47,642 bases of DNA from Nocardiopsis alkaliphila YIM 80379 (GCF_000341005.1 NZ_ANBD01000019.1:1-47642); one strand, 5' to 3'. Counted from the first letter of the stretch, positions 31,267 through 40,049 are shown. The notes: a model not told the origin generated them from the sequence alone. Made by a program: numbers and translations.

Positions 31267-31458
31267 TCAGGAGGCGACCTTTTCCCGACGGTCGGCCAGG
31301 ACGCCGCGTAGTGCCACCTCGCGTGGATCGTTCCAGATGTGTGGTCCCAGCCTGGTGGGGACGTGCCCGTAGCCGGTACCGGTGGCCGGGTCCGTGAATC
31401 CGCAGGAACCACTCGCCCCGGAGCGCCATAGGCACGGTCGTCTCCGCCGAACCGTCAC
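31267..31458 (-). pseudogene. C-terminal remnant of a serine hydrolase (beta-lactamase family)
   Basis: A frame of about 63 codons ends in SGSCGFTDPATGTGYGHVP, then TRLGPHIWNDPREVALRGVL. This closely resembles the C-terminus of class-C-beta-lactamase-related serine hydrolases (pattern GGSxGFxDPxxGxGFGYVxNRMG...DPRxxAL). The catalytic S-x-x-K and Y-x-N parts are absent. In another frame just upstream, AYGAPG matches the residues that should precede it (FGHPG), implying a frameshift at about 31415-31425 plus loss of the N-terminal part. There is no start with ribosome site. I read it as a decayed gene; a de novo short protein is the less likely alternative. Confidence 0.5.
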
Positions 31459-31493
31459 CGGGCAAGGACTCGCACGGGCCCGGCGCGTATGGA

Positions 31494-31543
31494 CTGCTCC
31501 CTGGAAGTCGATCCGAAGATCCGGTTCCTGGGCCAGGGAGCAG
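31494..31543. terminator. Inverted repeat after aminotransferase-ligase operon
   Basis: 11-bp perfect arms CTGCTCCCTGG and CCAGGGAGCAG with 28 bp between, 24 bp beyond the ligase stop. The likely terminator of that leftward operon. Confidence 0.5.
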
Positions 31544-31566
31544 CCCCGTGGGGACGATCAGCTCGC

Positions 31567-32547
31567 TCAGCCGCGCAAATGCGCCTGGTGGGCGAGTTCG
31601 CGGCAAAGGACCCCGAAGTCCAACCCCGCAGCGGCGGCGGCCATCGGGAACGTGGAGGTCTCGGTCAGGCCTGGAGCGACGTTGGTCTCCAAGAAGACGA
31701 CCTCGCCGTCGGGGTCGACGATGAGGTCGGTGCGGGACAGGTCACGCAGGCCCAGGGTTCGGTGAGCGGTCAGGGCCACCTCGGTGGCGGCCCGGACGGT
31801 CTCCTCGCTCAGGCGAGACGGGCAGAAGAACTCGGTGCGACCGGCCGTGTAGCGAGCGGCGTAGTCGTACACACCGCCGTCGGGGACGATCTCCACCGGA
31901 GGCAAGGCCACGGGGCCGTCTCCGGTGTCCAGTACGCCCACGGCCAGTTCGGTCCCCTGGACCTGCTCCTCCACGAGCGCCGTGTCACTGTAGGCGAAGC
32001 AGGAGACCAGGGCGGTGGACAGGTCCTTGGTCGAGGTCACCGGGGCGGCGCCGAAAGCCGAGCCACCGCGGTCGGGCTTGACGAACAGCGGCAGACCCAG
32101 CCGTTCGGTGAGCTTGTCCAAGAGTGCGGGGGCGCCCAGGTCGTGGAAGGCCGACTTGGGGAGGGTGGCCCCACGCGGCACCCGCACGCCCTTCTCGGCG
32201 AGTAGGGCCTTGGCCGCGGGCTTGGCGTAGGCCAAGCGGCAGGCGTGGGGGCGGGCGCCCACGTAGGGCGCACCGACCAATTCCAGGACCTCGCGGATCG
32301 CCCCGTCCTCCCCGGCGGACCCGTGCAGGACGGGGAAGACCACCTGGGGCGGATCGTCGGCCAGGCGCTGGAGCAGTCCGGAGTCGACGTCGGCGACCTG
32401 CACCTCGACGCCCAGTCGGCGTAGGGCCTCGGCGACGCCGCGGCCGGAGTGGACGCTCACCTCGTGTTCGGGGGACAGGCCTCCGGCGAGAACGAGTACC
32501 CGGTCAAGATCGGCCACGGCGCGGACCTCCTTCTGTGCTTCTGTCAT
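31567..32547 (-). CDS. D-alanine--D-alanine ligase-like ATP-grasp protein
   Basis: 326-residue ATP-grasp ligase of the Ddl family. The N-terminal motif LAGGLSPEHEVSVHSG holds the catalytic Glu and substrate contacts, and HGSAGEDGAI matches the Ddl HGxxGEDG. The ATP-loop motif reads VKPDRGGSAFGAAPV instead of the usual VKPxxxGSSxGV. The metal/phosphate motif is LETNVAPGLTETSTFP. The altered loop, unusual for a housekeeping Ddl, and its location 22 bp after an aminotransferase rather than in a cell-wall cluster suggest a secondary ligase joining an amino acid other than D-Ala. A spare D-Ala-D-Ala ligase remains possible. ATG 32547 has GAGGGG upstream. Confidence 0.82.
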   Translation of the reverse strand: MTEAQKEVRAVADLDRVLVLAGGLSPEHEVSVHSGRGVAEALRRLGVEVQVADVDSGLLQRLADDPPQVVFPVLHGSAGEDGAIREVLELVGAPYVGARPHACRLAYAKPAAKALLAEKGVRVPRGATLPKSAFHDLGAPALLDKLTERLGLPLFVKPDRGGSAFGAAPVTSTKDLSTALVSCFAYSDTALVEEQVQGTELAVGVLDTGDGPVALPPVEIVPDGGVYDYAARYTAGRTEFFCPSRLSEETVRAATEVALTAHRTLGLRDLSRTDLIVDPDGEVVFLETNVAPGLTETSTFPMAAAAAGLDFGVLCRELAHQAHLRG

Positions 32548-32569
32548 CTTCTGGTGCCCCTCAGGGTGT

Positions 32570-33892
32570 TCAGGGCAGGTCGGGGGTGGGCGCCTGGCTG
32601 CCCTCACTGGGCTTGGCCATGGCGGGTCCGAACGTGTCGCGTAGGTCGAGTTCGCCTTCGATGGCGCCGACGAGTCTGCGTACGCCCTCCCGGATCTGTT
32701 CGGGGGTGGGGTAGCAAAAACTCAGTCGCATACTGTCGCGGCCACGGTCGTCCGCGTAGAAGCCGGTGCCGGGCACGTAGGCGACGCGTTCGTTGACCGC
32801 ACGCGGCAGCATGGCCTTGGCGTCGATGCCCTCTGGCAGGGTGGCCCAGACGAAGAACCCGCCCTCGGGCTTGGTCCAGGTGCAGCCGTCGGGCATCATC
32901 GCGCTCAGCGCTCCGAGCATGGCGTCTCGGCGTTCGCTGTACATGCTGTTGAACGTCTTGATCTGCTCCTGCCACGGAAAGGTGTGCAGGTAGCGGCGGA
33001 CCACGAGCTGGTTGAACGTGGAGTGGCTGAGCATCGCCGACTCGGCGGCCAAGACGAGTTTGGCGCGAACCGCGGACGGGGCCAGGGCCCAGCCGATGCG
33101 CAGGCCCGGGGAGAGGGTCTTGGACAGCGAGCCCAGGTAGATGACGTTGCCCTCGCCCTGGGAATAGAGGGTGGGCTGGGGTTCGCCGTCGTAACGGAGC
33201 AGACCGTAGGGGTTGTCCTCGATGATGAGGACGTCGTGACGTCGACAGACCTCCATCACCCGGGCTCGGCGTTCGGTGCTCATGGTGATGCCGGCGGGGT
33301 TTTGGAAGTTGGGAATCGTGTAGAAGAACTTGACGGTACGTCCGTCCCTGGAGGCCTGGGTAAGCGCGCGATCGAGTTCGTCGGCGTCGACGCCATCGTC
33401 GTCCATGCCCACGTGACGGATGTCGGCCTGGAAGGCGGCGAAGGTGTTGATCGCGGTGACGTAGGTGGGGGCCTCGGTCAGCACGACGTCACCGGGGTCG
33501 ACGAAGACGCGGGTGAGCAGGTCCAGGGCCTGTTGGGAACCGACGGTGACGATGACGTCGTCGGGGGCGGCCTGGATGCCCTCCAAGGTCATGTAGTCGC
33601 AGATCTGCTCGCGCAGGACGGGGTCGCCCTGGGCCGAACCGTACTGCAGGGCGGCGGCACCCTCTTCGGAGACCACGTCCTTGACCAGGTCGCCGATCTG
33701 ATCGAGGGGCAGCGCGGCGACGTTGGGCATGCCACCGGCCAGGGAGACGACCTCGGGGCGGGACGCGACGGCGAAGAGTGCCCTGACCTCCGATGCGACC
33801 ATGCCCTGTGCTCGGTGTGCGTAACGGCCGACGTGGGGGTCGATTCGCGAGCCCTGTTGGCCGGGCTGCTGCTCTCGGTGGTCAGCGGACAC
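32570..33892 (-). CDS. PLP-dependent aminotransferase (fold type I, LysN/ARO8-like)
   Basis: 440-residue aminotransferase. Class I/II segments include SLAGGMPNVAALP, YGSAQGDPVLREQI, TVGSQQALDLLTRVF, FYTIPNFQNPAGITMS and the Schiff-base Lys in SLSKTLSPGLRIGW, and it ends in MRLSFCYPTPEQIREGVRRL. This branch contains 2-aminoadipate, aromatic and branched-chain aminotransferases. There is no GntR DNA-binding domain, so it is not MocR. GTG 33892 lies just behind GGAGGT. It heads an operon with the Ddl-like ligase, so the transaminated amino acid may be that ligase's substrate. Confidence 0.9.
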   Translation of the reverse strand: MSADHREQQPGQQGSRIDPHVGRYAHRAQGMVASEVRALFAVASRPEVVSLAGGMPNVAALPLDQIGDLVKDVVSEEGAAALQYGSAQGDPVLREQICDYMTLEGIQAAPDDVIVTVGSQQALDLLTRVFVDPGDVVLTEAPTYVTAINTFAAFQADIRHVGMDDDGVDADELDRALTQASRDGRTVKFFYTIPNFQNPAGITMSTERRARVMEVCRRHDVLIIEDNPYGLLRYDGEPQPTLYSQGEGNVIYLGSLSKTLSPGLRIGWALAPSAVRAKLVLAAESAMLSHSTFNQLVVRRYLHTFPWQEQIKTFNSMYSERRDAMLGALSAMMPDGCTWTKPEGGFFVWATLPEGIDAKAMLPRAVNERVAYVPGTGFYADDRGRDSMRLSFCYPTPEQIREGVRRLVGAIEGELDLRDTFGPAMAKPSEGSQAPTPDLP

Positions 33893-33940
33893 GGTCCACC
33901 TCCGAAGGAAGGACGGTCTGGTGGTCTCTGCGCGGGTCGG

Positions 33941-33946
33941 TGTCAA
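33941..33946 (-). promoter_or_regulatory. Perfect -35 hexamer upstream of aminotransferase
   Basis: TTGACA on the minus strand, 49 bp before GTG 33892. The region 16-18 bp downstream lacks a good -10, so this is only a candidate. Confidence 0.3.
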
Positions 33947-34269
33947 GACGTCTTCGTCTTTCGGTTCGACGCCGCGTCGGACCCTTTGGTTCACGTGGGG
34001 TCACCGGGGACGGCCGGGCCGTGGTGACACCTGGTGAGTCGGTCGGGTGAACCACTGAGCGCGGTTCGGTAAATGTCCTGAGTGTAGCCCAGTGCCCATG
34101 GGGACACGCTCCAGCAGGGCTTTCGTGTGCCATGCCGCACGTCCGACCGCTCGGATGCGGCACATGTGGTGAAGGTACCCGGGAGCACGGTGCGGCTCAC
34201 GTGGGAAGTTCCCGATCATGGGTCCTCTTCAACCGTGTCGAAGAGGGGGTGAGTGTTCTTCGAAGTGGT

Positions 34270-34308
34270 GGTACGGCCCGGAGTGAAGCGACGGCTCCGG
34301 GCCGTACC
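34270..34308. terminator. 14-bp perfect hairpin
   Basis: Arms GGTACGGCCCGGAG and CTCCGGGCCGTACC with an 11-nt loop. It lies 240 bp beyond the stop of the GAF regulator on the leftward strand, and is the only strong hairpin after that gene. Confidence 0.6.
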
Positions 34309-34551
34309 GACTCGCACGCGTTCGCCTCGGCGAGGTTCCCCCGAGCCTCGCGGGCGTTCCCGTCGGACGCGTCCGTCCTCGCCCCCGTAACCCCCCTCAA
34401 GGTCCGCAGGACACGGACGCGTCCCGCGCCGGTGGACGTTTTCCGTGCCCTCTCTTGCCCGGAGGTCCCCACCGACGAGCGGGCCGCGCGAAACCAGTTG
34501 ATCGCATACGCCCCGCAACGGCAACGGTTGCAAAAGGTTGCGATTCGGTCT

Positions 34552-35856
34552 CTAAGGGCAGTCGAACAGATCCTCCCCTTCGGTGTGGTCCCGAAGAACT
34601 CGCACACCGGGGGCCAGGGAATGGGGCATCAGGTCCGCCGGTGACGAAGGTCCCTGGACTCGGACCTCCACGCCGTCACAGAAACGGTAGGGGCGACTTT
34701 CGATCACCCCACCCAGGTTGCGTCGCATGCGAGAGAGTTCGGCCCGCACCGTGACCACGTGGTTCTGGGAACCGAACACGTCTTGGGACAGTTGGGCACC
34801 GGAACGGCCTTGTCGGTGCACGGCCAACAGGAGCAGGAGTTCGGAGTGGCGTGGAGTCAGGTTGTGCACCCACTCGCCGCTGGGGCCGGACACGGTCACC
34901 GTATGGGCCCCTCGTTTGGACACGTCCAGGGTGACGCAGGAGGCCTTGGCCGACTCCTCGGGACAGGGGCGGAGGAGCCAACCACCCGGCAGTGGCTCCA
35001 GCGCGCATTCACCCAGGGCCGGCAGCCACATCGTTCCCGCCTCGCAGTTCGTGGGCAGTAGCACCCGGCGCATCGGTTCCATGTGCACCGCAGCGGCGAC
35101 CCAACCGCTCTGGTCCACGATCAGGGCCGGACGGGTGAGTCCGGCCAGCAGGGGTGCGGCCACCGATCGCAGTCGCTCCAAATGGGTGTGATGGATGCTC
35201 TGCAGGTGTGCCTCGGCCAACTGGGCGACCGCGCTGACCAGGGCCAGGGTGGCGGGATGGATGGTGGAAACCGGCCCGGTGACGTTGATGGCGCCCAGCA
35301 GATTCTCGTCACGGGGATCGTGCACGGGCGCGCAGGCACAGGTGAGGGCGTGCAGATTGCGAACGTAGTGTTCGGCGGAGTAGATCTGTACGGGACGGCC
35401 CACCACCAAGGCGGTACCAATGGCGTTGGTACCGGTACTACCCTCGTTCCAATAGGAACCCTCGACCAATCCGACACGGTCGCCGATCGTGCGCATCCGA
35501 CGGGACCCGTCCCGCCAGAGCACCTGACCGGTGGCGTCGGTCACCAGCATGATGTGGTCGGCCTGGTCCGCCACCGAGAGCAGGGAACCTCGGATCAGGG
35601 GCAGGACCTCGGCCAAGGGTGAGGCATCGCGATGGCGCTGCAGTTCGTCCAAACGGGCCACCCGCGGCGGAGGGCCGGCGTCGGGGTCGATGTCCAAACC
35701 CCGCATCCGCCGCCAGGAATCCTCGACCACCGGACGTAGCGACGCTGGTGGGCGTCGCCCCGCGAGCGACGCCTCGTGGGCACGACGGAGCAGGTCGGCG
35801 TGCTCGTGTGCGTCCGCCCCAAGGGGCAGCGCCGTGTCCAGCGCAGGAAAGGTCAT
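34552..35856 (-). CDS. GAF-domain transcriptional regulator (AcoR-like, without AAA+ domain)
   Basis: 434-residue regulator. The N-terminus ADLLRRAHEASLAGRRPPASLRP-type segment and the GAF domain (SYWNEGSTGTNAIGTAL, CACAPVHDPRDENLLGAINVTGP) match AcoR-like sensors. The central sigma-54-interacting ATPase is missing. The C-terminus (LTPRHSELLLLLAVH, QNHVVTVRAELSRMRRNLG) looks like a winged-helix DNA-binding domain. In actinobacteria such proteins often sit beside alcohol/aldehyde dehydrogenase genes, but none adjoins it here. ATG 35856 has no ribosome site; a perfect AAGGAGGT occurs 50 bp upstream without a start codon behind it. Confidence 0.75.
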   Translation of the reverse strand: MTFPALDTALPLGADAHEHADLLRRAHEASLAGRRPPASLRPVVEDSWRRMRGLDIDPDAGPPPRVARLDELQRHRDASPLAEVLPLIRGSLLSVADQADHIMLVTDATGQVLWRDGSRRMRTIGDRVGLVEGSYWNEGSTGTNAIGTALVVGRPVQIYSAEHYVRNLHALTCACAPVHDPRDENLLGAINVTGPVSTIHPATLALVSAVAQLAEAHLQSIHHTHLERLRSVAAPLLAGLTRPALIVDQSGWVAAAVHMEPMRRVLLPTNCEAGTMWLPALGECALEPLPGGWLLRPCPEESAKASCVTLDVSKRGAHTVTVSGPSGEWVHNLTPRHSELLLLLAVHRQGRSGAQLSQDVFGSQNHVVTVRAELSRMRRNLGGVIESRPYRFCDGVEVRVQGPSSPADLMPHSLAPGVRVLRDHTEGEDLFDCP

Positions 35857-36357
35857 CTGGTTTTCGGGGCGGTTGTCCCGGCGCTCGGGCCGTGGAGAAA
35901 GCCCCTACCTCCTTCTCAGTGGTGTGGATGTGGTCGACGTCCATGACGTTCACAAGTCTGCTGCTTCGTCCATGACAGGGCACACCGAACGCCCTGAACG
36001 CTTGGTTTCGTCGGTGATTCCCCGCCCACCCTTCCGTTTCCTGTCCGGATCATGCCCTGGTCGAGGACTACGCGTCGTTACGGCCCGCTTCCCGACCCGG
36101 GCTCGAAGGTCCGCGAGGCGGGCCTCATGGAGGTGGGTCGTACGGGTCGTGGAGGCGAGTGCTCGACACAAGAGCCTCCCCCGCTCGGAGCGGCTCAACG
36201 TGGACGGCCGGAAATGGCCGGATACGGCCACCCATGGCGACCTCGCGCACGCGTCTGCTTTCGTGTCCCCACGGGCGAGAAGAAACCTGGGGGTTTCGAC
36301 CGAACCATCGACGGCTGTAGTGGCCGGTGCGAACGTCCTTGAGGGGTCACGTACTTC
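35857..36357. other. 501-bp intergenic region upstream of GAF regulator
   Basis: It contains the perfect Shine-Dalgarno-like AAGGAGGT on the minus strand (35907-35914), flanked by GAGAA/TTCTC arms, and a short frame from GTG 35953 that passes over it (begins NVMDVDHIHTTEKE) and runs into the regulator in another frame. No other gene or strong repeat is recognised. Confidence 0.4.
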
Positions 36358-37905
36358 TCAGGAGTGCTCGGGACGACGGGTGAGGGCGAACCACAGGCGC
36401 ATACGGCGTTCAGGATCGGCCAGGTCCACCCCCAAGTCCCGTTCGATCCGACCGATGCGGTAGCGGACACTGTTGCGATGGACGCCAAGGTCCGCGGCGG
36501 TCCGGTCCCAGTTGCCATGCCGCGCCAGCCAGGCGCGCAGGGTGGTGCGCAGCGTACGGGCGGCGGACGTGTCCGCCGTCAGGGGGCCGAGGGTCTCCCG
36601 ACTCAGCCGCGCGACGCTCTCGGAGCCCAGCAGGGTGTCGAAGAGGTCGCTCTCGGCCGTCCACAGCAATGGTTCTTCCATGGCACGGGCGCGTACCAGC
36701 AGGGAGGCGGCCTCACGATCGGCGTCGGCCAGGTCCTCCACGGGCATCGCCCGGCTCAGGGCGCCGATCCATCCGTGAGAGCGCAACCGGTCCAGGTACT
36801 CGTGGTGGGCGCCCTCGGTCCGGTCGGCCAGTATCGCGCGCACGATGGTCTGGGCCCCTTCGACGAAGGGGACCCGGTCCACCAGGCGGGTCCCCAGGGG
36901 CAGGTCGTCCACGGCCGTGTGGGGGCCTCGGGCCACCGGGGTGGCGCGCAGGACCCGGTAGTCGGCGAGGGTCTCCGCGGAGGCGGGGGTGCTCGTGTCG
37001 GTGAGTTCGGCCAGCACGCCGACGGCACCGGGGTTGAGGGCACCGTCCAGCAACAGGGCGACGAGCGCCGCTCCAGGGTCTGCGGTAACCCTCTCGTCGC
37101 GGGCCCGACGCAGCAGTTCGAGGAGGGAGATGGCGGTACGCAGGACCGCACGATCGGTGATGTCGAGGGAGTCGGGACGGCCCACAAGGAGCACCTCGCC
37201 TTCCTTGGAGGAGGCGCCCACGGTGTGCAGGAAGACCTCGTCGGGTCCACTGCGGACCTTGGCGCTGCGCGGTCCCGACGAGGCGGTGAGCTTGGTGACC
37301 AACGTGCGTAGTTCGGGGGCCAAGCGCGTGGGCGCCCCGTTGGTGCGGTGGGCGGGCCCGATGGGATCGGCGGGGGTCAGGGCGGCCCAGCCACCGAGGG
37401 TGTCGGCCAGCACCGCCAGTAGTCGATCCACGGGCGAGGAAGTGGTGACCGTACGTGCCAAGGCCTGGTGGGATTCGCCCAGGCGGCGCAGGTCGCGCAG
37501 GTGACGTTCGCCCAACTCCTCCCCCACCGCGCGGCTGATCGCCGCGAAGGGGGTGACCGGTGGGACCTCCAGCAACGGTAGCCCTTGGAGCCCGCACTGC
37601 TCGATGAGCCGGGCGGGGACGGTCTCGTGGACGGGGGCCATCCCGAAACCGACCGCGGACACACCCACACCGACCAGGGAGGCCACGTAGGAACGGACTC
37701 CATTCGTGGTGTCGGGCAGGTTGACCCCGGCGGTGAGCAGGAGTTCACCGCCGCGCAGGTAGGCGGCGGGTTCGACGAGCTCGCCGGCGACCGCCCAGGT
37801 GATCGGTGGATCGCCGACCTCGACGAGCGTGCTCAGGGCCAGGTCCCGTCGGGCCAGGACCACGCTCAGGGGCACGTGGGGCGTATCGCTCCCGTTCTCG
37901 GCCAT
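36358..37905 (-). CDS. PucR-family regulator
   Basis: 515-residue PucR-type regulator, paralogous to the one near the xanthine dehydrogenase genes. The N-terminal domain includes PAAYLRGGELLLTAGVNLP. The C-terminal HTH_30 domain is DRTAADLGVHRNSVRYRIGR followed by IERDLGVDL. ATG 37905 follows GAGAGGG. It is divergent from an agmatinase-family gene, with three TTCGGCCA half-sites between them, so it probably controls that gene. Related PucR proteins regulate amine and proline use as well as purines. Confidence 0.88.
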   Translation of the reverse strand: MAENGSDTPHVPLSVVLARRDLALSTLVEVGDPPITWAVAGELVEPAAYLRGGELLLTAGVNLPDTTNGVRSYVASLVGVGVSAVGFGMAPVHETVPARLIEQCGLQGLPLLEVPPVTPFAAISRAVGEELGERHLRDLRRLGESHQALARTVTTSSPVDRLLAVLADTLGGWAALTPADPIGPAHRTNGAPTRLAPELRTLVTKLTASSGPRSAKVRSGPDEVFLHTVGASSKEGEVLLVGRPDSLDITDRAVLRTAISLLELLRRARDERVTADPGAALVALLLDGALNPGAVGVLAELTDTSTPASAETLADYRVLRATPVARGPHTAVDDLPLGTRLVDRVPFVEGAQTIVRAILADRTEGAHHEYLDRLRSHGWIGALSRAMPVEDLADADREAASLLVRARAMEEPLLWTAESDLFDTLLGSESVARLSRETLGPLTADTSAARTLRTTLRAWLARHGNWDRTAADLGVHRNSVRYRIGRIERDLGVDLADPERRMRLWFALTRRPEHS

Positions 37906-37988
37906 GGCCCTCTCTTGATCGTTCGCCCTCTCCGAAACCGTTCCTCCTCCTTGCCCTCCCCAAGGCGCCGTCCGGGCTCGATGGACGG

Positions 37989-38064
37989 TTCGGCCAAAGT
38001 TCAGCAAAGATCGGGGTGATTCGGCCACTGGAGTGGAGCCTAGCGACTCCTTAGTCTGGCCGAA
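37989..38064. promoter_or_regulatory. Three TTCGGCCA half-sites in PucR-agmatinase control region
   Basis: TTCGGCCA occurs at 37989-37996 and 38020-38027, and its complement TGGCCGAA at 38057-38064. The last copy overlaps the expected -35 of a minus-strand TAGGCT (38037-38042). The second lies just upstream of a plus-strand candidate -10, TAGTCT (38052-38057). Likely sites for the PucR regulator. Confidence 0.45.
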
Positions 38065-38197
38065 GCATGGTGACCTGTGTCAATGCCGCCGCGGTGTCGC
38101 AAGGCCCGACGGCGCGCCCTTGGGCCTCGGGCCCGCCCGATGTCCGCCCCCGACACCGTGTCCGCCGCGCCAGAACCGACCCACAGGAAGGGAATCC

Positions 38198-39157
38198 ATG
38201 AACACACCGATCGGACCCATCGACTCCAGCCTCGTGCCGCGTTTCGCGGGCCCGGCGACCTTCGCCCGCCTGCCCCGCGTCGACGAGGTGGACCGGGCCG
38301 ACATCGCCGTGATCGGCGTGCCCTTCGATACCGGTGTGTCCTACCGTCCCGGCGCCCGTTTCGGCCCCTCGGCGATCCGTGAGGCCGGCCGGCTGCTGCG
38401 TCCCTACAACCCGGGTCTGGACGTGTCCCCCTTCGAACGCCTACAGGTGGTCGACGGCGGCGACATCGCCGTGAACCCGTTCTCCATCGGCGACGCGGTC
38501 GAGACCCTGGACCAGGGCGCCTCGGAGTTCGTGCGGGCCGGCACCCGCCTGGTCACCCTGGGCGGGGACCACACGATCGCGCTACCCCTGCTCAGGTCCC
38601 TGTACCGGGTGCACGGCCCGATCGCGATGCTGCACTTCGACGCCCACCTGGACACCTGGGACACCTACTTCGGTGAGCCCTACACGCATGGCACCCCGTT
38701 CCGGCGTGCCGTGGAGGAAGGCATCCTCGATACCGAGGCCATCGCCCACGTGGGCACCCGTGGCCCCCTGTACGGCAAGCGGGACCTGGAGGACGACCGT
38801 CGCTTCGGGTTCGGCATCGTCACCGCCGCCGACGTGATGCGCAAGGGTGTGGACGAGATCGCCGACGCCCTGCGTCAGCGCATCGGAAACCGGCCGCTGT
38901 ACGTGTCCGTGGACATCGACGTCTTGGACCCCGCGCACGCCCCGGGCACCGGCACCCCTGAGGCAGGAGGTCTGACCAGCCGTGAGCTGCTGGAGATCCT
39001 GCGTGGGCTGGCCGGCCTGAACCTGGTGGGCGCCGACGTGGTGGAGGTCGCCCCGGCCTACGACCACGCCCAGATCACCGCCACGGCCGCCTCGCACGTG
39101 GCCTACGACCTGGTGAGCCTGCTGGCCCTGAACCACCAGGAGGAGCCGGGCTCCTGA
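38198..39157 (+). CDS. speB: Agmatinase-family ureohydrolase
   Basis: 319-residue binuclear manganese hydrolase of the arginase/agmatinase family, releasing urea from a guanidino compound. Metal ligands are His in GGDHTIALP, Asp-x-His-x-Asp in FDAHLDTWD and Asp-x-Asp in [14 protein letters not shown]. The stretch [14 protein letters not shown] is typical of agmatinases. AGGAAGGGA lies before ATG 38198. Substrates in this branch include agmatine, guanidinobutyrate and guanidinopropionate, and sequence alone does not separate them. It is divergent from a PucR regulator; a dimethylargininase-like gene lies 1.1 kb downstream. Confidence 0.9.
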   Translation: MNTPIGPIDSSLVPRFAGPATFARLPRVDEVDRADIAVIGVPFDTGVSYRPGARFGPSAIREAGRLLRPYNPGLDVSPFERLQVVDGGDIAVNPFSIGDAVETLDQGASEFVRAGTRLVTLGGDHTIALPLLRSLYRVHGPIAMLHFDAHLDTWDTYFGEPYTHGTPFRRAVEEGILDTEAIAHVGTRGPLYGKRDLEDDRRFGFGIVTAADVMRKGVDEIADALRQRIGNRPLYVSVDIDVLDPAHAPGTGTPEAGGLTSRELLEILRGLAGLNLVGADVVEVAPAYDHAQITATAASHVAYDLVSLLALNHQEEPGS

Positions 39158-39418
39158 GAATCGACCGACCATGGGGCGCACGTCCTCGGTACGGGACCAA
39201 GAACACGCGGGTGTGCTGCGGATCTTCGGCGAGGCGGGCTTGTGCGGGGTGTGGGTGAACACCCACGGCGCGGCGCCGTCGAAGACGCCGCACGGCGGGT
39301 TCGAGCGCTCGGGGCGGGGCGAGGGCTTGTCGGCCTACGCTATGGCCTGGAGGACGGCGTCCGCGTCGAGCACCCCTCGAGCGCGTTGGATCGATCGTCG
39401 ACGAGTCGTCGGGGTGGT

Positions 39419-40042
39419 TCACACCTGGGCGGGCCGTCGGGGGCGCAGGTGCGACCAGGTCAGCTCGGTGACGTGGCCGGCCATGGTGTCGGGGTTCTCG
39501 TCCGGGTGGTCCAACAGCCAATCGGCGAAGGCGTCGGCGGTGCTCACGGCCACCCGGGCGAGCAGTTGGGCCTCCCGAGGGTCCAGGGCGCCGTAGTCAC
39601 CACGGGTGCAGGTGGTGATGAGGTCGGCCATCTCGTCGGTGACCCGGTCGCGCATGCGGAGGGTCTCGCCCTCGAAGGGCTGTCCCTGGGCCGCGGCCCG
39701 GCGGTACAGGACGGTCCAGCTCTCGCGGTTGTCGATCACGAATCCGAAGAAGGCGCGCATTCCTCTGCGCAGCGGATCCTCGTCGGTGGGGTGCAGTGGG
39801 TCGCGTACCGCGGTACGGATGGCCTCCACCAGGCGTTCCATCTCCCTGCGGACGCAGGCGGTGAAGATCCCCTCCTTGGAGCCCAGGTAGTGGTAGACGG
39901 TGGGTTTGGACGTCCCGGCGGCCACCGCGATCTCCTCCACGCTGACCGTGTGGTAGTCGCCCCGGGAGAACGCGGAAACGGCGGCGTCGATCAGTTGCTG
40001 TTCCCTGACCCGACGCGGAAGTCTGCGCTGTTTGGTCTTCAC
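39419..40042 (-). CDS. TetR-family transcriptional regulator
   Basis: 207 residues. The N-terminal helix-turn-helix reads REQQLIDAAVSAFSRGDYHTV then VEEIAVAAGTSKPTVYHYLGSKEG; the C-terminal ligand domain is helical. GTG 40042 is chosen because TAGGGT stands exactly seven bases upstream with no ribosome site, indicating a leaderless mRNA. It lies downstream of, and on the same strand as, the dimethylargininase-like gene, with a hairpin between them. The target is unknown; autoregulation through the dyad at 40169-40181 is possible. Confidence 0.88.
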   Translation of the reverse strand: MKTKQRRLPRRVREQQLIDAAVSAFSRGDYHTVSVEEIAVAAGTSKPTVYHYLGSKEGIFTACVRREMERLVEAIRTAVRDPLHPTDEDPLRRGMRAFFGFVIDNRESWTVLYRRAAAQGQPFEGETLRMRDRVTDEMADLITTCTRGDYGALDPREAQLLARVAVSTADAFADWLLDHPDENPDTMAGHVTELTWSHLRPRRPAQV

Positions 40043-40049
40043 GGGACAG

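Larger units (their letters stand above)
31203..31566. other. 364-bp region between permease and ligase genes
   Basis: It contains the permease terminator, the serine hydrolase remnant and the inverted repeat at 31494-31543. No intact gene is seen. Confidence 0.6.
33893..34551. other. 659-bp intergenic region
   Basis: It holds a -35-like TTGACA (minus, 33941-33946) for the aminotransferase gene, the terminator at 34270-34308 and the GCAAC repeats at 34515-34531. Frames present are Arg/Thr-rich with poor codon bias, and I call no gene. Confidence 0.5.

Noticed and set aside
34515-34531. GCAACG tandem and GCAAC-G-GTTGC dyad just beyond the GAF regulator stop
   Set aside because: Arms of five bases in a short region are not significant alone; it is recorded only as part of the gap.
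34197-34644. Frames on both strands between the aminotransferase and GAF regulator genes
   Set aside because: They have low-quality codon use, run through a clear terminator hairpin and show no family resemblance.
39251-39266. GTGGGTG-AA-CACCCAC hairpin after the agmatinase gene
   Set aside because: The 7-bp stem with a 2-nt loop is sterically poor and lies about 95 bp from the stop; too weak to call a terminator.
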